In this document: one piece after another, positions 36,144 through 48,611 of the stretch
How positions within the stretch are numbered: position 1 is the stretch's first letter
Layout: the number at the start of each line of letters is the position of its first letter
NCBI RefSeq assembly: GCF_003576645.1
Contig: NC_044919.1
Location: forward strand, 12,293,994-12,357,993
DNA from: Ipomoea triloba
Taxonomy: Eukaryota; Streptophyta; Magnoliopsida; Solanales; Convolvulaceae
DNA length: 64,000 nt
Direction: 5' to 3'
Position numbers and translations under genes: made by a program
The notes under the pieces: generated by a model
Told to the model about the DNA's origin: nothing
Seen by the model: only the letters and a program-made list of their open reading frames with translations
The model's database searches: none

Positions 36144-37977
36144 AATGATTGAGTTGAGTTCAAGTAGGCTGAGAAGTCTTTGATCCCATCACAAAACGAA
36201 TCAATTATCCCAATCTCATAATTATAATTACACAATTGGCGTTTGGCTGGCCAAGATTATAATAAACGACTGGCAGTCATAAAATTTCATAATTTGTTTT
36301 GTGAGTACTACACTAGGGCACAAACTTGTGACCTCCATTTGAGAGAGTCATAGAGGTGTTATTTAGCTATAAGTTATTGACTGAACAAATTGACGTGGAG
36401 TATGTACGAATCAACAGAATAAGAGTAAAATAGTAAAGAAAAAATATTATAGTAAAATTGGACATGTTTGTCTAGGTCAAAATAATTGTCATTTATACAA
36501 GGAAAAACTCAACAAATCCCCTAAATATCCGACTGGCCATTAGAACAGGCCAAGGCCGCCCACGGGATGGGTCGTACGACCTTGCTAGTCAAAGGCCACC
36601 ATTCAAGACCTAGAAAGAAGCTCTGATACAGGAATGGCTAGTTGTTCGGGGGCTAGCTTTGAAGGCTGGCCCTGGGGTCTCGTCGTCTCGAATTGTCATT
36701 TTTGGACCGTTTCCAATATTGCCATAAGTTATAATGCACAAAAAGAGATAAATTTATGATTTAAAAAAAAAAAAAAAACTCTTACAAATATGTGATAAAT
36801 ATGAATTAAATTTTCCTCATTTTTTTTTTTGGGGATAAAATTCAAATCCAAATTTTCTGTGTTAAAAAGAGTATATTCCTTCCAAATTACACTTTATACT
36901 TCTCGCTGTATTCCTATTAGTCTCCTACATAATTTGCTTCACGCAAAGGGTGTATATATGAAAATTCCTAAAGTCTAATTTGTTTTTATTAGGGATTCCA
37001 TAAAAATTATAGTAAACCATAAACGTTAATGCATACGACAATTTTATTTAGGCCGGTCAAGTTTGTAAATTTGAAAATTCCTAAAAGTCTAATTTGTTAT
37101 TATTATAGATTCCAGAAAAAAAAATTAAAAAACTCACTAGGCATTAATTGATTGTAAGTATCTAGACTAAAAGTCTAATTTGTTTTTATCATATATAGAT
37201 TCCCAAAAAGAAAAAAGAGCAAGAAAAATAACAACTTGGTATTAATTGATTATAAGTATTTCGATTTGTCCATAACGATTATTGTCACTTTTAGGGTGTA
37301 TTTAAAAATCGAAAAATGACTTATGAAAATGTTTTATGGAAAATGAGTCATTTAAAAAAAAAAAATTTTCTTTTCAGTGTTTGGTTACATTCCAGAAAAT
37401 TCCCTTGGTGTGTTTGGTTCATTTTTCAAAAAATCACAGGAAAATGACAACAAAATAGCAAAATCACATTGGTCGATTGGTTTTCCCTTCGAAAACCAGT
37501 CGTCCAGATTGGCTTCTGAACCAATCTGCCCAATTGGTTTCCGAAAGAAGGTGAGAAGAAGATAAGTGTGAGAGGGCAGTCTGGCAAAGAACTTGGTAGA
37601 AGCACTTTGGAAAATGACTTTAAAAAAAAAAAGAGAAATCATTTTACTGAAAATTTGATGTATTTTTCAGTTGACCAAGGCATGATTTTTCATTGACTTT
37701 AAATTTTTCACCTTGTCAAACACGGAAAACCCGGAAAATTTGGGTTTCCAAACAGACAAACACACCCGACCTTAGTTTTATGAATTTAGTGATATTTTTA
37801 TTATTGGTGTACAACTATATATAAAAATTCACTATAAGTGCACAACTTGTATTTTGGCCCATGTTTAGTTATTCCAAAAAAAAAAAAAAAAAATCAACTC
37901 GATAAACTCATTCCCCTTGAATACAATTTTTAGGACTCTGCAGTCTTTAATCCCTAAATCTTGCATTTATGAATTAT
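36144..37977. other. AT-rich spacer with weak repeat signals
   Basis: 36310-36400 resembles the 3' part of a tRNA-derived SINE. 37293-37770 is bounded by AGGGTGTATTT and AAACACACCC and may be a decayed TIR element. GAAAATTCCTAAAGTCTAATT recurs (36960, 37070). No gene. Confidence 0.4.
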
Positions 37978-38247
37978 GGAAAAATTGTAATTTATGTCCT
38001 CAATAATATGTCAATTATCAATGTCACCCTTGAATTATTAGTAGTGTAAATGTTGTCCCTCAATTTTAAAAATGGTACATATATTGCTTCTCCCAAGTGT
38101 AAATGTTGCCCCTAAATGGTGGTACGGGCCGGGAGGGCAATATATGTACCGTTTTGAAAATTGAGGGGTAACACTTACACCACTAATAGTTCAAGGGTGA
38201 CATTGATAATTGACATATTATGAAATGACATAAATTACAATTTTCCA
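37978..38247. mobile_element. Mutator-type MITE, 270 bp
   Basis: Inverted termini of about 100 bp starting GGAAAAATTGTAATTTATG, with the 9 bp direct repeat ATGAATTAT at 37969-37977 and 38248-38256. Confidence 0.75.
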
Positions 38248-38532
38248 ATGAATTATTAGAGGACGATATAAAAGTGAGATTTAATATCTATTGGTTGGTT
38301 ATGAATTGACTCAGCCAAATATTATAAGTTAAAGATGAAATCTACTTATTTCTATCTCTAATCTCTAAATCTCTAAAATTTAATAAAATCCAATAATGTT
38401 AGTCATTAATTGTAATGAAAATTTTGTTGGTAGTATAAATTTTATTTTTTCAAAAAATCATAAATTTTTTAATTCAAAAATCAATGTGTACGAAGTCAAG
38501 GGGAGTAACAAGGGTTGGTAGTATAAGTTGTA

Positions 38533-38735
38533 TCAAGTGTTTGTTGGTGGAAAACCCGAAATAATAATAATAATAAGGAGTTTTCAAAAAAATAATAATG
38601 ATAATAATAAGGAAAGATGACATTATTTGCTTGTATCAAGTGTTTGTTGGTGGAAAACCCGAAATAATAATAATAATAAGGAGTTTTCAAAAAAATAATA
38701 ATAATAATAATAAGGAAAGATGACATTATTTGCAG
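38533..38735. repeat. 103 bp tandem duplication
   Basis: TCAAGTGTTTGTTGGTGG to GATGACATTATTTGC occurs twice, at 38533 and 38636, differing mainly in the AAT tract. Confidence 0.8.
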
Positions 38736-41700
38736 GAGCGTTGAAACCTAGGTTTTATAGGATAAAACGTACTACGATTTTAAATCCGTCGCTTGGCAAG
38801 TTCATTTTGGGATTTAATTTGCACCCATCCGCTCGAGAGAGAGCTTCTATGCTATACAATGCAATATGCTTTAGGACTCTTGTATATATAGTGGCGCAAA
38901 CCAACTTCCAAACCAATGTGGGACAAAATAAAGCTTATTTAAAGCCTTTCCACCTTCAATTTCCAACTTAAATGGGTCTACTTTGAGAATCAATTTCTTA
39001 TTTGTCCATTACCCGTTTTGAGAGTACAATATATCAATCTCTTCATCTAACTACGAAGAGCTTGAATCCACTTTGACCCGACCTAAATCGGAAGTGAACT
39101 CCAAATATATTTGTACCACAAAATAGCCACTTAAAATACCATTTTTTTTGTTATTTTTTCTAACAGTGTTATTTTCCTTTTGACCTTTATTTTAACACTA
39201 GTTTTACAGCGCATTACGTGGATGAGCTAATGCTCAATGTTTATATTTAAATAAGTATTTCAAATATATCAATGAAAGATTATTTGGGAGAATTTCATAC
39301 ATAGGTAATTGAATGTCGAATTTGTTTATTTAAATAGGTAATTCAAAGTATATGAATGCAAGATAATATAAGAGATTCATTATAATTGTCACTAAAATAA
39401 ATATTTGTAACTTTTTATCTATAGTCTAAATATTTAGTCTAAAAACGATAGTCTAAATAAACACTAATTCTAGTTTGAATTTCTCTAGGTCTTCTTAATT
39501 CTCTTTTGGGTAACATTGACATTGCCTTCATCTTCAGTATTTGTCATCTTCTTTTTAATTTATTGATAATGAATAATTTTTATTTAAAAAAAAAACCAAA
39601 CGCCTTTCTCTGCTGCTCAACTTCGGCTTCCACCGCCGGCCTCTGGCCAGAGCTCTAATGGAGCTTTGAGCCGGCGGTTTTGGTCACCTTCTACGTTTGT
39701 TCTCGCTCTTCTTCCGCCCTGACCACTGTCGCAGCTCCGTCCGCCTCTGACCATCGCCACAGATCTTCTTCTTCCGTTTTCTCTCCCTTTGAATAAAATA
39801 ATAGTATTTTGATTTGTAAAGTGATATTACATTTATGATGCTTTGTTACCCTAAAAAATCTCCCCCACCCCCACTAACAACAATTAATACACAAAAAGTT
39901 AGTAATGACATAAATCATTCTCAATAATGCGAAATCATAGTCTGGCTAATTAATTGACCAAGAGCCTGTTAAATTTTATATTGTATTTTTAATACACTCT
40001 AACATATTCATAGAATATATTCAACAATTATGTCATCTTTGATTGGGATGAGGTCGGAACCTAAGACATTTCTTATAAAAATCAATGAGTAAGTTAAGAA
40101 TATATAATAAATAGTTAACGGAATATCTACATATACATATACATATACAATGCAATCTTAATAAGAGTCAATAATGTTAGGGTTCTAACGGGAAGAAAAA
40201 AATATTGGTGGTAATTATTTACTTAAACGAATGGTTCATATTATTTTGATTTTAGTAAATTTTTTTATGATTTTCCTTCTTTACCCTCTATTACATTATT
40301 TTCTTCTCTTTTAAATAATCCCACATTCCGTTAGTATAAACTTTAGTAGTGGAATATTCCGTTAACTTTTAACTTATCAATTAATTTGTATAAGAAAGGT
40401 CTTAGGTTCGAATCACATCCCAATCAGAGTTGCATAATTGTTAAGCATATACTACGAATATGTTAGAGTATATTATTGAAAAGTGAGTACCCAACTCTAT
40501 TATTCTTGTTCAAATAAATAAATTAGTAACTACAAAAAAAAAAAAAAACATATTCATTTCTTTAATTTAGAATTCGATGTTTATGATTTTCCTTCTTTAC
40601 CCTCTATTATATTATTTTCTTCTCTTAAATAATCCCACATTCTGTTAGTGTAAACTTTAGTAACGGATTCAAGAACGTAACAAAAGAGAATTCCATATCA
40701 ACACAAACTAATAAATTTAAATTGGAATTGACATATCTAATTATAATTGAACTTGCAGTTGGAAATGAAATCAATCTTCAATTTACATCAACACTTGCTT
40801 CTAAGAGTGAAATAAAACTTGAATATATCTAACTAGAACTTGGAATTGGAATTGGAATTGAAATGAAATGTAAATTGGAACTGTAAATTGTTGTTCTAGG
40901 GTTATAAGAGCTAAGAAAATGAAATAATGTCTAGATTGCATTGTCTAAGGAAAACTGATCTAACTCCTTTCAAATGAAACTAACTTCTCCTTTTTATATC
41001 CTCGGATTAGGCACGTCACAAGTTTTGTCATGAACGTGTCACTCTTTGAAGCTCCCTTTAAGAATTCTCTCACGAGCATTATGTCATGCGTGATAGTAGA
41101 AACTGCGCTTTGAAGTTGATCTCATAAGACTCCTCACGAGCATGATAACTCTCGTGATAGCAGATATGTGCGTGACGGCTTCATCCGACTTTTATCCTAT
41201 TTTGTCCACTTTGAGTCCAATTTGTCATTGATAATCTTGCTCTTTTTGCCGTCAAATCTTGATATGTTCCCAATTTTTTTAATTTCTCCTTCCTACACAA
41301 TTTATCTCATATTAATCAATTTAGACAAAAACAAAGTAATTTTTTTAAATCCAAAAAATTGACCAAAATATGCATCATAAAATAGCACAATTAAACACCT
41401 ATCAAATTATCAATGGGGTAACTTCTTAGGGCACATGGATGCATTTATGGTTGCAACTTTGGATTAGATGGGTTTGACCATGACATGAGCTTGGCTTTGG
41501 ATAGGCTAAGCTATAGAGTACAGTGAGCCGTCACGTGCTAAAAGCGCTTTGCATTGGTTTTGGTTGCCAAAAGTGATGTTGATTTTCTCTAAATTGGTGC
41601 AATGAAAGTTCAACCTATTTATAAAAATTCTCCTACGTTTTTAATTAAGTATAAGTTTCATCTGTTCTCCTTTAATTGTGACGGACGACCTAAATTCATT

Positions 41701-42180
41701 CTCACTTAATCTTGTCCCTGCACACATATCGGTTTATACAAACAATAGACGTATATCGGGCACCGTAAAATTCTATTTCTATAGCAATAATTGAATATAT
41801 TTTGGGGTATTATAACTTGGTAGATATTTGAAATTTGTCATAGAAGTGTATTTAGGGTTCCATATGATTATTATTAATACAGAGTAATATTGTAAGATTA
41901 ATTATCATTTTGAGAAAAAAATTTTACCTGGCCTAAAAATTTCCAGACATTTAACAGCTATTTCCTTTTTTTTTTTTTTTATACATGGACTGGGAAATAT
42001 CTGTTTTTTTTTTTAATTTAAAAAAAAAACAGCTATTTCCCAGTCCATGTATATTAATATTTTTGTTGATTTCAGACTTTTCTTTGCTCAAATTAAATTT
42101 TATATAGAGAAATCATACCCTACCACCACTTATGGGCAGCTAAGATTAATTGCATCAATGAATTAAGAAGAATAAAACAG
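38736..42180. other. LTR fragments and AT-rich spacer upstream of gene C
   Basis: 38800-39175 (minus) matches the LTR-like 7890-8220. 40260-40360 is repeated at 40570-40665. 40980-41405 ends in CACCTATCA and carries CACGAGCAT repeats, like the LTR side of a Ty3 element. 39600-39790 is GC-rich without a frame. No gene recognised. Confidence 0.4.
41982..42054. repeat. Short inverted duplication upstream of gene C
   Basis: ATACATGGACTGGGAAATA (left arm) is the complement of TATTTCCCAGTCCATGTAT (right arm), separated by T/A runs. The right arm is ancestral, since gene F has ACAGCTATTTCCCAATCC at about 54639. Confidence 0.7.
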
Positions 42181-42309
42181 AGTAGATGGGAGAAATGGAC
42201 CTGGTCCAGTCATTCTACATATCATTTTGTGTTTACTCCATTATTATTATTATTAATATTAATTTATTTATTTTTGTTGAGACTAGTGATAATTTTCCAC
42301 ATAGTATAC

Positions 42310-42361
42310 TTGACCCGGGTAACAAGTTTTGGAATTGCTAGGCTTAAGTTTCCCTATAAAA
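42310..42361 (+). promoter_or_regulatory. W-box plus TATA module of gene C
   Basis: TTGACC (W-box core, WRKY target) at 42310-42315 and TATAAAA at 42355-42361, about 106 nt before the ATG. The block from CTTGACCCG to the TATA box is shared with genes D and F. Confidence 0.55.
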
Positions 42362-42466
42362 GAAGCAACAAACATGCAATGGTGCACTCACCACAGCTTT
42401 ACTTAGCTTGCCCCATTCTTAGATATATATTCAATATTTATATTTGTCTTTGTTTCCCTTTCCCTC

Positions 42467-44540
42467 ATGGCTCTGCTCCCTCCATTCTCGTGGAAATCCT
42501 CCATGGCTCCCATTCTCCTGCTCATTGTGTTGTTTCACATTGCAGGTCTTCTTTCTTTCTATCTCATAATATAATAAGAAAATAATATTGCGCAAAAACT
42601 TACATTATTTTATTATGTTACAATTATTCGTATTTAATAATTACTTGCATATTATTTATTTAATTTTACATTGAGTAACTTATTATGGAAAGTTTGGTGC
42701 ATGGCAACTTCATTTAGTTATGGGATTAAGATAGAAATTAATGCATGCATGCTAGTTGGATAGATTATTAATACTCTTTCTATACTAGTTTATCTGTCCT
42801 AGCTACTTTTTTTTTTTTTTTTTTGAGTATCTGTCCTAGCTACTTATTATTCATTATTTGTCAAATAACTCTTTCTTTTTTTGTTTATTTTTTAGTATTT
42901 TTTTTACTTATTTTTAAATTTACCCTTTTTTTTCGTATTTAATAGTACTTTTAGTGTAGTTTTTAAATACGGAGTTATAAATTTTGTATACTAATACTAA
43001 ACTTAATACTATGAAAAATTGAATTAAAATAAATCCAGCCAAGTCTCGTTAACCGAACTAGACACATAAAATATGATGAAGGGAGATATACCGATATGCA
43101 ATATCAATTGAACTTTTTATATTACTTAATAACTTTCAAATGAAATTTACTTTGGAATTTTATTTGTCATATATATTCAAAAGATCATTCATTAATATAA
43201 TATAACATTGTTGCACTTACATTATTTGACATCATGTCTACTTCACGCAATTTTTGGGTGAATAATTTTTTTTTTTAAATACCCTTTTAATTGATTAAAA
43301 AGCTAGGGAGACATGTCGCCACTATCTGAGGGTGAACACTGATCAAATCTCACTCTTGGTCGATCTCATCATAGAAGACTTTAATTGTGTGATGAGCTCG
43401 ACCAAGAAAGTGGTGACAAGAGCCAAACATGTTACTTTCTAATCCAAGAACCATACTCTATTTACTCGCATATCTCTTCTTAGGCAAAATAAATGTTTTT
43501 GGTTTTAATTAATTGTTGGTCTTACAATACTTATTATAAATTCATCTTATATAAACTTTTTTACCCTTTAATTTCATTTCAACGCAGGGGTACAATCCAT
43601 TGGAGTCTGTTTCGGGAGATTAGGCAACGATTTACCATCCGTAACTGAAACCATAAACCTCTACCAGAGAAATGGCATCCGAGCGCTGCGACTCTACGAA
43701 CCCGACACCAACGTCTTCGAAGCTCTCAGAGGAAGAAACATCGATGTCATCCTCGATGTCCCAAACGACAGGCTCCAAGCCCTAACCGACCCGGCTAGAG
43801 CCCACGATTGGGTCTCCGCTAACATAGTACCCTATCCCGACGTCAACTTCAAATACGTCGCTGTCGGGAACGAGGTCTACGCCGAAAACTCCGGGTCGGC
43901 TCAATTCCAAAACTACGTTCTCCCCGCCTTGAGAAACGTCCACAACGCCTTATCGGCGGCGGGTTATCAGGGCCGAATCAAGGCCTCCACCGCCACCTAC
44001 TCCGCCGTGTTAGCCAACACCTACCCACCAAACAATGGCGTTTTCAACGATAAAGCCAAGGATTTAATGAACCCCATCGTGGGATTTTTGGCACAGAATA
44101 ATTTACCTTTGCTAGCCAACATATATCCTTATTTTGCCCGAAAAGGCGACCCGAACAATGTCCCGCTGTCTTTCGCGTTGTTCTCCGACAGCCAACCAAA
44201 CCCTGCCGGGTACTTCAACCTCTTCGACTCCATGGTGGACTCCATGTACGCCGCAGTGGAGAAGGCCGGCGGTTCCAATGTGCCCATCGTTGTCTCCGAG
44301 AGCGGCTGGCCGTCGGCCGGCGGCTTTGAAGCCACCGTGGATAACGCCGCCACGTATTATCGGAATCTAATTCAGCACGTCCAGGGAAACAGTGGGACTC
44401 CCAAGAGGCCTGGGAGCCCAATTGAGACTTACCTCTTCGCCATGTTTGATGAAAATCAGAAAACTGGGGATGAAACCGAGAAGCATTTTGGACTGTTTAG
44501 CCCTGAGCAGAACCCAAAGTATCAGCTTAGCTTCAACTGA
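42467..44540 (+). CDS. GH17 endo-1,3-beta-glucanase, PR-2 type (gene C)
   Basis: Exon 1, 42467-42545 (79 bp), encodes the signal peptide (MALLPPFSWK start, then a Leu/Ile-rich core). The phase-1 intron is 1042 bp (GCAG/GTCTTC donor, AACGCAG acceptor). Exon 2, 43588-44540, has no in-frame stop before the TGA. The predicted protein has 343 aa. Glu122 in AVGNEV is the expected acid/base; Glu264 in [12 protein letters not shown] is the expected nucleophile. The mature N-terminus VQSIGVCFGRLGNDLPS and the end KYQLSFN are PR-2-like. A CBM43 module or GPI/vacuolar tail is absent, so apoplastic secretion is inferred. First gene of the plus-strand subgroup (C, D, E, F). It shares a W-box/TATA promoter with D and F and a homologous 3' UTR with D. 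Confidence 0.93.
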
Positions 44541-44684
44541 GCTCAACTTCAAGTAATAGTGTATTGAATAAATTGAAATATATAGTGGATTGGTTAAAGC
44601 TAAAGTTGCCCTTTTCCCTGAATAGGAGAATGGGCAATATATATATTTTCTAGATTCAACATGTTCTTTGTAACTTGTTTGAAC

Positions 44685-44690
44685 AATAAA
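44685..44690 (+). terminator. Poly(A) signal of gene C
   Basis: AATAAA about 145 nt after the stop in the conserved block GAACAATAAAA, also present after D and F. Confidence 0.5.
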
Positions 44691-44899
44691 ACTCCGTTTC
44701 TATAGGTATTAATTGTGATTTAATTTTGTTGATCTTATAAATAATTTTCAGTTCTTTCTGGGTTCATATTATTGTTGTTGTTACATCTAAGAATACGATT
44801 CAAAATTAAATCGTTATAATTGTTGTGAAACTGAATGTATTATCATGTGAAAGTCGTATCATTCTAATTGCAGGGAAGTAAGGATATCCAGTAAAAAGA

Positions 44900-45110
44900 A
44901 TGACAAAATATAGATAGAGCCTAGAATGACAAAAAAGAATGACATCCTTTGTACCATCCATCTTGAATTGCGTCAGTATATCAGTGATATACTGGCTTTG
45001 TGACAAAAAATTCCATCAATAGTAGTGATAACCTCTATACTCTATACCCATGATGTAAGGTGCCGAGGTCCTTGAGAGCAAATTGTGCTGACAGGGTGCC
45101 ATTAATAGAG
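44900..45110 (-). pseudogene. Ty1-copia reverse-transcriptase fragment
   Basis: Minus-strand frames read AQFALKDLGTL and, after breaks, LSQSQYITDILTQFKMDG, the conserved C-terminal part of the copia RT domain. Frameshifts and stops intervene. Confidence 0.65.
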
Positions 45111-45149
45111 AGAGTTGACAAAGGAAAGAGAAAAAAAAAAGACTTTCTT

Positions 45150-45366
45150 AGGAGATTGTGGCTCTAGATACCATGTGAGGTTATGAATTGAAATTGTGGA
45201 TTAATGAGAATAAGCAGAGTATAAATAGTGTACAAATAATGTACAGGAGGGAGAAAGTTACAACTACTGACTAGCCTATAGGAGCCTATTTAGAACAATT
45301 AACAAATACAAATAATGTCGGCCACACATATGCTTAATATATTGTTGGTGATGTCAGCATCTACAT
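45150..45366 (-). mobile_element. Copia LTR/PBS remnant
   Basis: ATGGTATCTAGAGCC on the minus strand at about 45158-45172 resembles an initiator-Met tRNA primer-binding site (TGGTATCAGAGC with one change). The DNA to its right ends CCTCACA like an LTR 3' end. Order and strand match the RT fragment at 44900, so most of the element is deleted. Confidence 0.5.
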
Positions 45367-46050
45367 CAGTCCCTAAACTTTTGCTATTGGTAAATTAAAG
45401 CTTTACTGGTACGAACTTTTGCTACTATTGACTTGGCCATGACGTCAACACCAATGTTTTGATGTGTTAAACTCCGTGAACACTAACAAAATCTTGCAAC
45501 AAATAAGGTTCTAGTTTCTAGACTTTCCTCTAAAATTTTAGCTAGGGGTAAAACATTCATCCTATATTACACTTTGTCAAAATGTAAGTACAATTATTCC
45601 TAGCAACATCACATTTGAAGTGTTGTATTCTATTTTTTATTGGTTTAAGACTATCCTTTGCTAGATTTTTTTTTGATGTCCAAGAAAACCTGCAACCGCC
45701 ACCTGGGTGCGGTGTGTGTATAGTGTAAACCTCGCACTTATATATTAGTCTGCAAATCACATAGGAGAGGTAAACTGCACTAGAAAAATCTTGTGTTGTG
45801 AACACAACCGAAGAAGTATTGTTAAGAATGAAAACTCAAGATTTTTTTATATGATCTAGAATCACATTTGCCTCACTTGACCACCTCTTTCGGAAATATA
45901 TGCTCAAATTTTCTATAGCGAAATCATACCCTATACCCTACCACGTAGCATTTATGTGTAGTAGCTATTAAATGCATTTATATATAATTTTGTGTGTCCT
46001 TGATTAGTTTGTTTCTTCTTATTTTTGTTGGTTACTTTGTGATATTTTGC
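45367..46050. other. Spacer between C and D
   Basis: AT-rich; no exon. From about 45880 it becomes homologous to the upstream region of C and F (GCGAAATCATACCCTA). Confidence 0.4.
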
Positions 46051-46059
46051 AGAGAGTGC

Positions 46060-46109
46060 TTGACCCGTAAGAAGTCTTGGAATTGATAGACTTAAGTTTG
46101 CCTATAAAA
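46060..46109 (+). promoter_or_regulatory. W-box plus TATA module of gene D
   Basis: TTGACC at 46060-46065 and TATAAAA at 46103-46109. The transcribed leader CATGCAATGGTGCA is shared with gene C. Confidence 0.55.
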
Positions 46110-46201
46110 GAAGCAACAAACATGCAATGGTGCATTCACCACAGCTTTACTTGCACAGTTATTTGATATTAATTTGTTTGTCTTTGAATTCCCTTTCCCT
46201 C

Positions 46202-48111
46202 ATGGCTTTGCTCCATTCATTGTCTTGCATATTCTCCATGGCTGCCATTCTCCTGCTCATTGGCTTCTTACACATTGCAGGTCTTCTTTCACTCTATCTC
46301 ATCAATAATCATATCATATAAGAATATTATAATATTGCGCCAAAGCATAATGTGACAATTAACTCTTGTATGCATTAATTACGTACGTACTCGTAAATTG
46401 TTTATTTTTGCTTAGAAGTAACATTATTCTTTAACATGCAATAGTTTTATTGGCAAAAAGGATTGAGCAACTAATGCAATGCATCATATAGAGTTTTCAT
46501 AGTGTGGTTAATCCTTCTGGTGTCATTTACCCAGTATTACATAGAAAAAAATTAGGTTTGGTTGACAATAATTGGAATTCTTCTCTAATATAATGTTATT
46601 CAGCAACCATGAAAAATATATTGTTTGGTAGGAGGGAATAACAATTTTCTCTACCCATTGAATTGGAATTCATAGCCCCCCACACCCGACCCTGCACCCT
46701 ACCAAATGAATTGAATTCAGCAGCCGAAAGGAAAAGAAAAAAAGATGAAATTGACACATTTGCGGTTTGCGGTTGTTGTTGTTATTATTATTATTATTAT
46801 TATAATTAGTACACATGAACATTTTAGTCTTTTTTTTTCTCATTGAATTACAATTTCTTTCCTTCTTAATTCCTTCCTCCCAACCAAACATCCATTTGGA
46901 TGGTGTAAGAACATACATATAAATTTGGGTGTATGTTCTTTAATTTTGATGCGGGGTAAAATGTATAGGAGTTTGTTATGGGAGACTTGACAAATAATTT
47001 TGAGTATCTGTTATTACATACTTTCTGAACTTACTAAATCATAAAGAGTCTACTTGTGACCTCGAGCCATAGAGATGTCATTAAGCTACTTTGCAGGTTC
47101 TTCTATATAAAATTAGAGACATAGTAATAATCGTGTAGAATTAAACCTATTTGTCCTTTCCAAGCAGGGGTAGAATCCATTGGAGTTTGTTATGGGAGAA
47201 ATGGCGACAATTTACCATCCGTTTCCGATACCATAAACCTCTACAAGCAAAATGGCATCGAAGGGCTGCGAATCTACGACGCCTCAACCGACGTCTTCGA
47301 CACTCTCAGAGGAAGCAACATCGGCGTCATCGTCGATGTTCCCAACGACAAGCTCCAAGACCTAGCCAACCCCGACAAAGCCAACGATTGGGTCCAAAGG
47401 AACATAGTACCCTACTCCGACGTCAACTTCAAATACGTCGCCGTGGGCAACGAGGTTTACCCCGGAAAAACCGGCGCCGATTCCGCCCTGGCGGCCTTGA
47501 AAAACGTCCACGCCGCATTATCCGCGGCCGGTAAGGGCGGAATTAAGGCCTCCACCGCCACCTACTCCGCCGTGTTAGACCACACCTACCCACCCGAAAA
47601 TGGCGTGTTCAAGGACGAAGCCAAGAACCTAATGGAACCCATCGTCCGATTCTTGGCACAAAACAACTTACCCTTACTAGCCAACATATACCCTTATTTT
47701 GCCCGAAAAGGCGACCCGACAAATGTCTTGCTGCCTGTCGCGCTGTTCTCCCAAGTCAACTCATATTCCGAGAAAAACAACCTCTTTGACGCGATGCTTG
47801 AATCCTTCTACGCGGCGGTTGAGAAGGCCGGGGGTTCCAATGTGCAGATTGTCGTTTCCGAGACCGGCTGGCCGTCGGAGGGTGGCTTTGACGCCACCGT
47901 GGATAACGCCGCCACGTATTATCGGAATCTAATTCAACATGTCAAGGCAAATCCTGGGACTCGGAAAAGGCCTGGAACCCCAATTGAGACTTACCTCTTC
48001 GCCATGTTTGATGAAAATCAGAAACCTATTAATGGAAACGAGACGTCCGAGATGCATTTTGGACTGTTTAGCCCTGAAAAGAACCAAAAGTATCAGCTTA
48101 GTTTCAACTGA
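46202..48111 (+). CDS. GH17 endo-1,3-beta-glucanase, divergent mosaic copy (gene D)
   Basis: Exon 1, 46202-46280 (79 bp), encodes the signal peptide (MALLHSLSCI start). The phase-1 intron is 887 bp. Exon 2, 47168-48111, is open throughout. The predicted protein has 340 aa. Glu122 in AVGNEV and Glu258 in VVSETGWPSEGG are kept, so activity is plausible. The segment before the nucleophile is unusual: the Asn-Pro-x-Gly-Tyr loop conserved in A, B, C and F is replaced by NSYSEKNNLFD. The first ~520 bp of exon 2 is nearly identical to gene F, while the 3' part follows gene C (for example the ARKGDP stretch and the [14 protein letters not shown] region). This suggests a recombinant gene. The 3' UTR matches that of C. 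Secretion and substrate are inferred as for the other copies. Confidence 0.9.
46623..46890. repeat. Possible TIR element in intron of gene D
   Basis: GTTTGGTAGGAGGGAAT at the left is mirrored by CCTCCCAACCAAAC at the right. Target duplication not clear. Confidence 0.4.
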
Positions 48112-48257
48112 GCTCAACTTCAAGTAATAGTATATTCAATAAATTGAAGTATATAGTGGAACAATTAAACCTAGAATTGTCCTTCCCTAAATACGAGAAT
48201 GGGCAATAATGTATTTTCTAGATTGAACATGTTCATTGTATTGTAACCTGTTTGAAC

Positions 48258-48263
48258 AATAAA
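48258..48263 (+). terminator. Poly(A) signal of gene D
   Basis: AATAAA in the same conserved 3' UTR block as gene C (TTTGAACAATAAAA), about 147 nt after the stop. Confidence 0.5.
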
Positions 48264-48611
48264 ATTACGTTTCTATATGTATTAATTGTGATTTTTTATG
48301 ATCTTATAAAATAATTAAGTTCTTTCTTGGTTCATATTATCGTTGTTGTTTAGATCCAAGAAAAACAATTCCAAATCCAAATCGTTGTAATTATTGTGAA
48401 ACTATATGTATCATGGTGTGAACAATCGTATCATTCTGATTGTAAAAAAGTAAAAATATTCAGTAAAGTAAAGGGAATACGAAATATAGGTAGAGCCTAG
48501 TTGTGGTGTGATAGTCTCTTCAGGTGCGGATAGATTTGGACTACCATTATTAGATGAACTTATATCAACCACAGGAAATCAATAAAAAGAGAAAAATACA
48601 GTGAGATTTTG

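Noticed and set aside
39600..39790. GC-rich block suggesting an exon
   Set aside because: No frame of useful length and no splice context; left as unassigned repeat.
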